Shown here piece after piece: positions 6,784-8,254 of a stretch of 8,254 nucleotides of DNA (its first letter is position 1; every line of letters starts with the position of its first letter). The position numbers and the translations under genes are program-made. The DNA is taken from positions 1 to 8,254 of the forward strand of contig CAYFSC010000135.1 in assembly GCA_964345695.1 (NCBI GenBank), in the 5' to 3' direction. The notes under the pieces are model-generated. The model saw nothing but the letters and a program-made list of their open reading frames with translations, ran no database searches and was not told the DNA's origin. This DNA is from CAYFSC01 sp964345695. Its GTDB lineage: Bacteria; Bacteroidota; Rhodothermia; Rhodothermales; Salinibacteraceae.

Positions 6784-7722
6784 CTACAGAAACAGCGAGC
6801 CCATGTAGCCGGCATACACGAACAGCAGAACGCCCCCCTCCCAGCGGCTCAGTGTGAACCCGCTGCGCATCATGGGGAGCAGGGCCACAGCAAGCCCAAT
6901 CATGACGGCCAGGTCCACCGCCCGCAGAGCATCGGTCGGCAGCGGACGCACGAGAACCGTGACACCGAGGATGGCCAGGATGTTGAAAATGCTCGATCCC
7001 ACGGCGTTGCCCACGGCGATGTCGCCCTCGCCCCGGTAGGCCGCTGTCACCGACGTGGCCATTTCCGGGAGGCTCGTCCCGATCGCCACCACGGTTAGGC
7101 CCACCACCACCTGACTGACGCCCACCGCCGTGGCGATGATGACCGCCCCATCGACGAGCAGATCAGCCCCGAAGCCGAGGGCGCCTATTCCGCCGACCAG
7201 AAGTGCCAGGTCGACCCACAATCGGTGGCGGTTTGGGATGCCCCGGTCGTACTCCTGCTGGATGGAGTCCGGCTCAGAGCGTGCTGCATGGATGCTAAAC
7301 CACGTGTACGCAAGAATCCCACCTGCGAGGAGACTGCCGTCAAGGCGGCTCAACCGTCCGTCCACGAGCATCCCCCCGAGCACGAGGGAGGCCGCGAGCA
7401 AAATGGGCGCATCAATCCGAACGACTTGCGCGTGGACACGCATGGGGTTTAGCATCGCCGCTGCCCCCAGGATGAGCGCCACGTTGCTGATGTTGGACCC
7501 GACCACATTCCCGAGCGCCATGGCTCCGTTCCCGCGAACTGCCGCCCCGACGCTGACCATCAGCTCCGGCAGGCTCGTGCCGACGGCCACCACGGTCAGC
7601 CCGATGACCAGCGGGGAGACGCCGGCCGCCCGGGCCAGCGACGACGCTCCACGAACGAGCCCCTCCGCCCCGACAGCCAGCAAGACCAGTCCCGAAACGA
7701 TGAACAACAGCGACGGGACCAT
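6784..7722 (-). CDS. Calcium/sodium antiporter, YrbG family of the CaCA superfamily, 312 aa
   Basis: This is an inner-membrane cation exchanger that most likely exports Ca2+ against Na+ (or H+) influx. It has the two inverted halves of the CaCA fold. The first repeat has GLTVVAVGTSLPE with Glu53 and GNVVGSNISN (71-80); the second has GLTVVAIGTSLPE with Glu220 and GNAVGSSIFN (238-247). About ten hydrophobic segments are visible, with one hydrophilic loop near 145-168 (HAARSEPDSIQQEYDRGIPN) between the halves. The predicted pore residues are Glu53, Asn80, Glu220 and Asn247. The length is normal and the first membrane helix begins at residue 4, supporting the ATG at 7720-7722. The leader is pyrimidine-rich with no Shine-Dalgarno site. 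Na+-driven exchange would suit a high-salt habitat, but ion choice cannot be read from sequence alone. Confidence 0.93.
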   Translation of the reverse strand: MVPSLLFIVSGLVLLAVGAEGLVRGASSLARAAGVSPLVIGLTVVAVGTSLPELMVSVGAAVRGNGAMALGNVVGSNISNVALILGAAAMLNPMRVHAQVVRIDAPILLAASLVLGGMLVDGRLSRLDGSLLAGGILAYTWFSIHAARSEPDSIQQEYDRGIPNRHRLWVDLALLVGGIGALGFGADLLVDGAVIIATAVGVSQVVVGLTVVAIGTSLPEMATSVTAAYRGEGDIAVGNAVGSSIFNILAILGVTVLVRPLPTDALRAVDLAVMIGLAVALLPMMRSGFTLSRWEGGVLLFVYAGYMGSLFL

Positions 7723-7752
7723 GAAACAGAGACTGCCAGAATCACGAGGAGG

Positions 7753-7783
7753 AGAATACGGAGGACAGCGGGGACTCGCCCAA
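7753..7783 (-). promoter_or_regulatory. Possible promoter of the antiporter gene
   Basis: On the - strand, TTGGGC (7783-7778) and TATTCT (7758-7753) are separated by 19 nt, and the -10-like core ends 30 nt before the ATG. The spacing is slightly long and the -35 match poor. Support comes mainly from the identical 8-mer CGTATTCT at nearly the same distance from the DUF3052 start. Confidence 0.3.
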
Positions 7784-7833
7784 GTCTTACAGGCCCGACG
7801 AGCCGTGCAGTCCGGATGCAGAGTTCAGCGTCG

Positions 7834-7869
7834 GCGGCGCCAAACGCAAAGATATCTCCCAGGCGCCGC
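7834..7869. repeat. Inverted repeat with GC arms around an AT-rich palindrome
   Basis: GCGGCGCC (7834-7841) and GGCGCCGC (7862-7869) are perfect 8-bp inverted arms. The 20-nt interior contains the 8-bp palindrome AGATATCT (7850-7857). It lies about 110-150 bp upstream of the antiporter start. Possible roles are an operator or an extruding or RNA hairpin; nothing in the sequence decides between them. Confidence 0.55.
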
Positions 7870-8083
7870 GCAGGGCACCGAGAGGCATTTGGATCGGACA
7901 GTCCCCGTGTTCAGCGTGTGCTGAGCGGATAGGGGACGAGGAATGGCCCGGGGGAACCCAGTCCTCGCCCGCGCGCACGGACCGTCCCGGCGCCCCGAGG
8001 CGCATCTCACGCGGTGGGTGCCGGGAACGAGTTGCCTTTGGCGCGCGGTCGGGGCTGGCTCAATGCACCCGTTCGCGCCCTCC

Positions 8084-8097
8084 ATTCCCGCGGGAAT
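8084..8097. promoter_or_regulatory. Perfect 14-bp palindrome ATTCCCGCGGGAAT, operator-like
   Basis: The site is a perfect two-fold symmetric sequence, the form bound by dimeric regulators. With a 2-nt asymmetry the symmetry extends to CCAT...ATGG. Related half-sites (GGGAA) occur at 7952, 8023 and 8181. No regulator gene is in the window, so its function is unassigned. Confidence 0.4.
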
Positions 8098-8171
8098 ATG
8101 GCATCTGTCACGGTCCGATGCCGCACCTTGCGTGTTGACGCGAGCGGCTGGATCCCTGCTCGAATCCGTGC

Positions 8172-8185
8172 TTCCCACCAGGGAA
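8172..8185 (+). other. TTCCC-ACCA-GGGAA inverted repeat
   Basis: A perfect 5-bp stem with a 4-nt loop, using the same arm sequences as the palindrome at 8084-8097 but with spacing 4 rather than 2. It is followed by CGCGGCCCTTTGTTTCC, so it could be a weak terminator on the + strand or a second copy of a regulator site. Confidence 0.3.
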
Positions 8186-8254
8186 CGCGGCCCTTTGTTT
8201 CCGCCGACGTAGAACGCCCGCTCTTGCTCGTTTGCGCCCGTCCCGGCGCGCCTG

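Larger units (their letters stand above)
7723..8254. other. Region of 532 nt upstream of the antiporter with no supported gene
   Basis: No recognisable protein, tRNA or rRNA is seen on either strand. Several frames stay open because of the high GC content, including one on the - strand that runs from the right edge to 7825 (about 143 codons). Its translation is rich in Arg, Pro, Ala and Cys, lacks any family motif and looks like noncoding sequence. The region does contain several inverted repeats, listed separately. It may be an intergenic regulatory region, the decayed remains of a gene, or the start of a longer region beyond the window. Confidence 0.6.

Noticed and set aside
7130..7924. 264-codon + strand frame over the antiporter and its upstream region
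   Set aside because: It is antisense to an intact ten-helix antiporter; the translation has no domain and is rich in Ser, Pro, Arg and Thr.
8135..8165. TTGACG followed by TCGAAT as a sigma-70-like promoter
   Set aside because: The first box is good, but the second is poor and the 19-nt spacing is long; no gene start follows within the window.
7943..8212. 89-codon + strand frame in the right-hand spacer, starting at ATG
   Set aside because: No recognisable motif, no supporting leader signal, and the composition resembles noncoding GC-rich sequence.
1..8254. CRISPR array, tRNA/rRNA gene, insertion sequence or phage attachment site
   Set aside because: No regularly spaced repeats, no cloverleaf or rRNA-like stretch, and no transposase or integrase motif were seen on either strand.

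Overview
The window is a high-GC bacterial chromosome segment (roughly two-thirds G+C by eye). Its proteins are rich in Asp and Glu, and none of the five visible start codons has a Shine-Dalgarno motif. Together with the gene content, this fits a salt-adapted member of the Rhodothermota/Bacteroidota side, of the Salinibacter type. That assignment is inference from composition and style; there is no rRNA or other marker in the window.

Positions 1-4362 are a trehalose synthesis block on the + strand. The 3' half of treZ (maltooligosyltrehalose trehalohydrolase, cut by the left edge) is followed by a small DUF3052-family gene and then a complete treY (maltooligosyltrehalose synthase). TreY turns the reducing end of a maltooligosaccharide into a terminal trehalosyl unit, and TreZ releases free trehalose from it. 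Trehalose is a compatible solute and stress protectant, which would suit a halophile. The DUF3052 gene sits between the two enzyme genes, with untranslated gaps of 87 and 168 nt that contain repeats and hairpins, so this is not a tightly overlapping operon.

Positions 4380-4479 are an assembly gap of exactly 100 N. Both edges carry the same 11-nt GC-rich word, so the real gap may be zero. After it come an integral-membrane M48 zinc protease of the Ste24 type (4571-5848) and an atypical NAD(P)-binding epimerase-like SDR protein lacking the catalytic Tyr (5971-6756), both on the + strand. A YrbG-type Ca2+/Na+ antiporter (6784-7722) lies on the - strand. It converges with the SDR gene across a 27-nt spacer that holds a perfect GC hairpin.

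Positions 7723-8254 have no gene I can support. They hold a possible promoter for the antiporter, a GC-armed inverted repeat around an AT-rich core, a perfect 14-bp palindrome and a second TTCCC/GGGAA hairpin. I see no mobile element, CRISPR array, tRNA or rRNA. I found no new multi-gene system. The points most worth a second look are regulatory or structural: the gap edges, the conserved leader words, the palindromes upstream of the antiporter, a calcium-loop-like motif in TreY, and the Tyr-less SDR protein.
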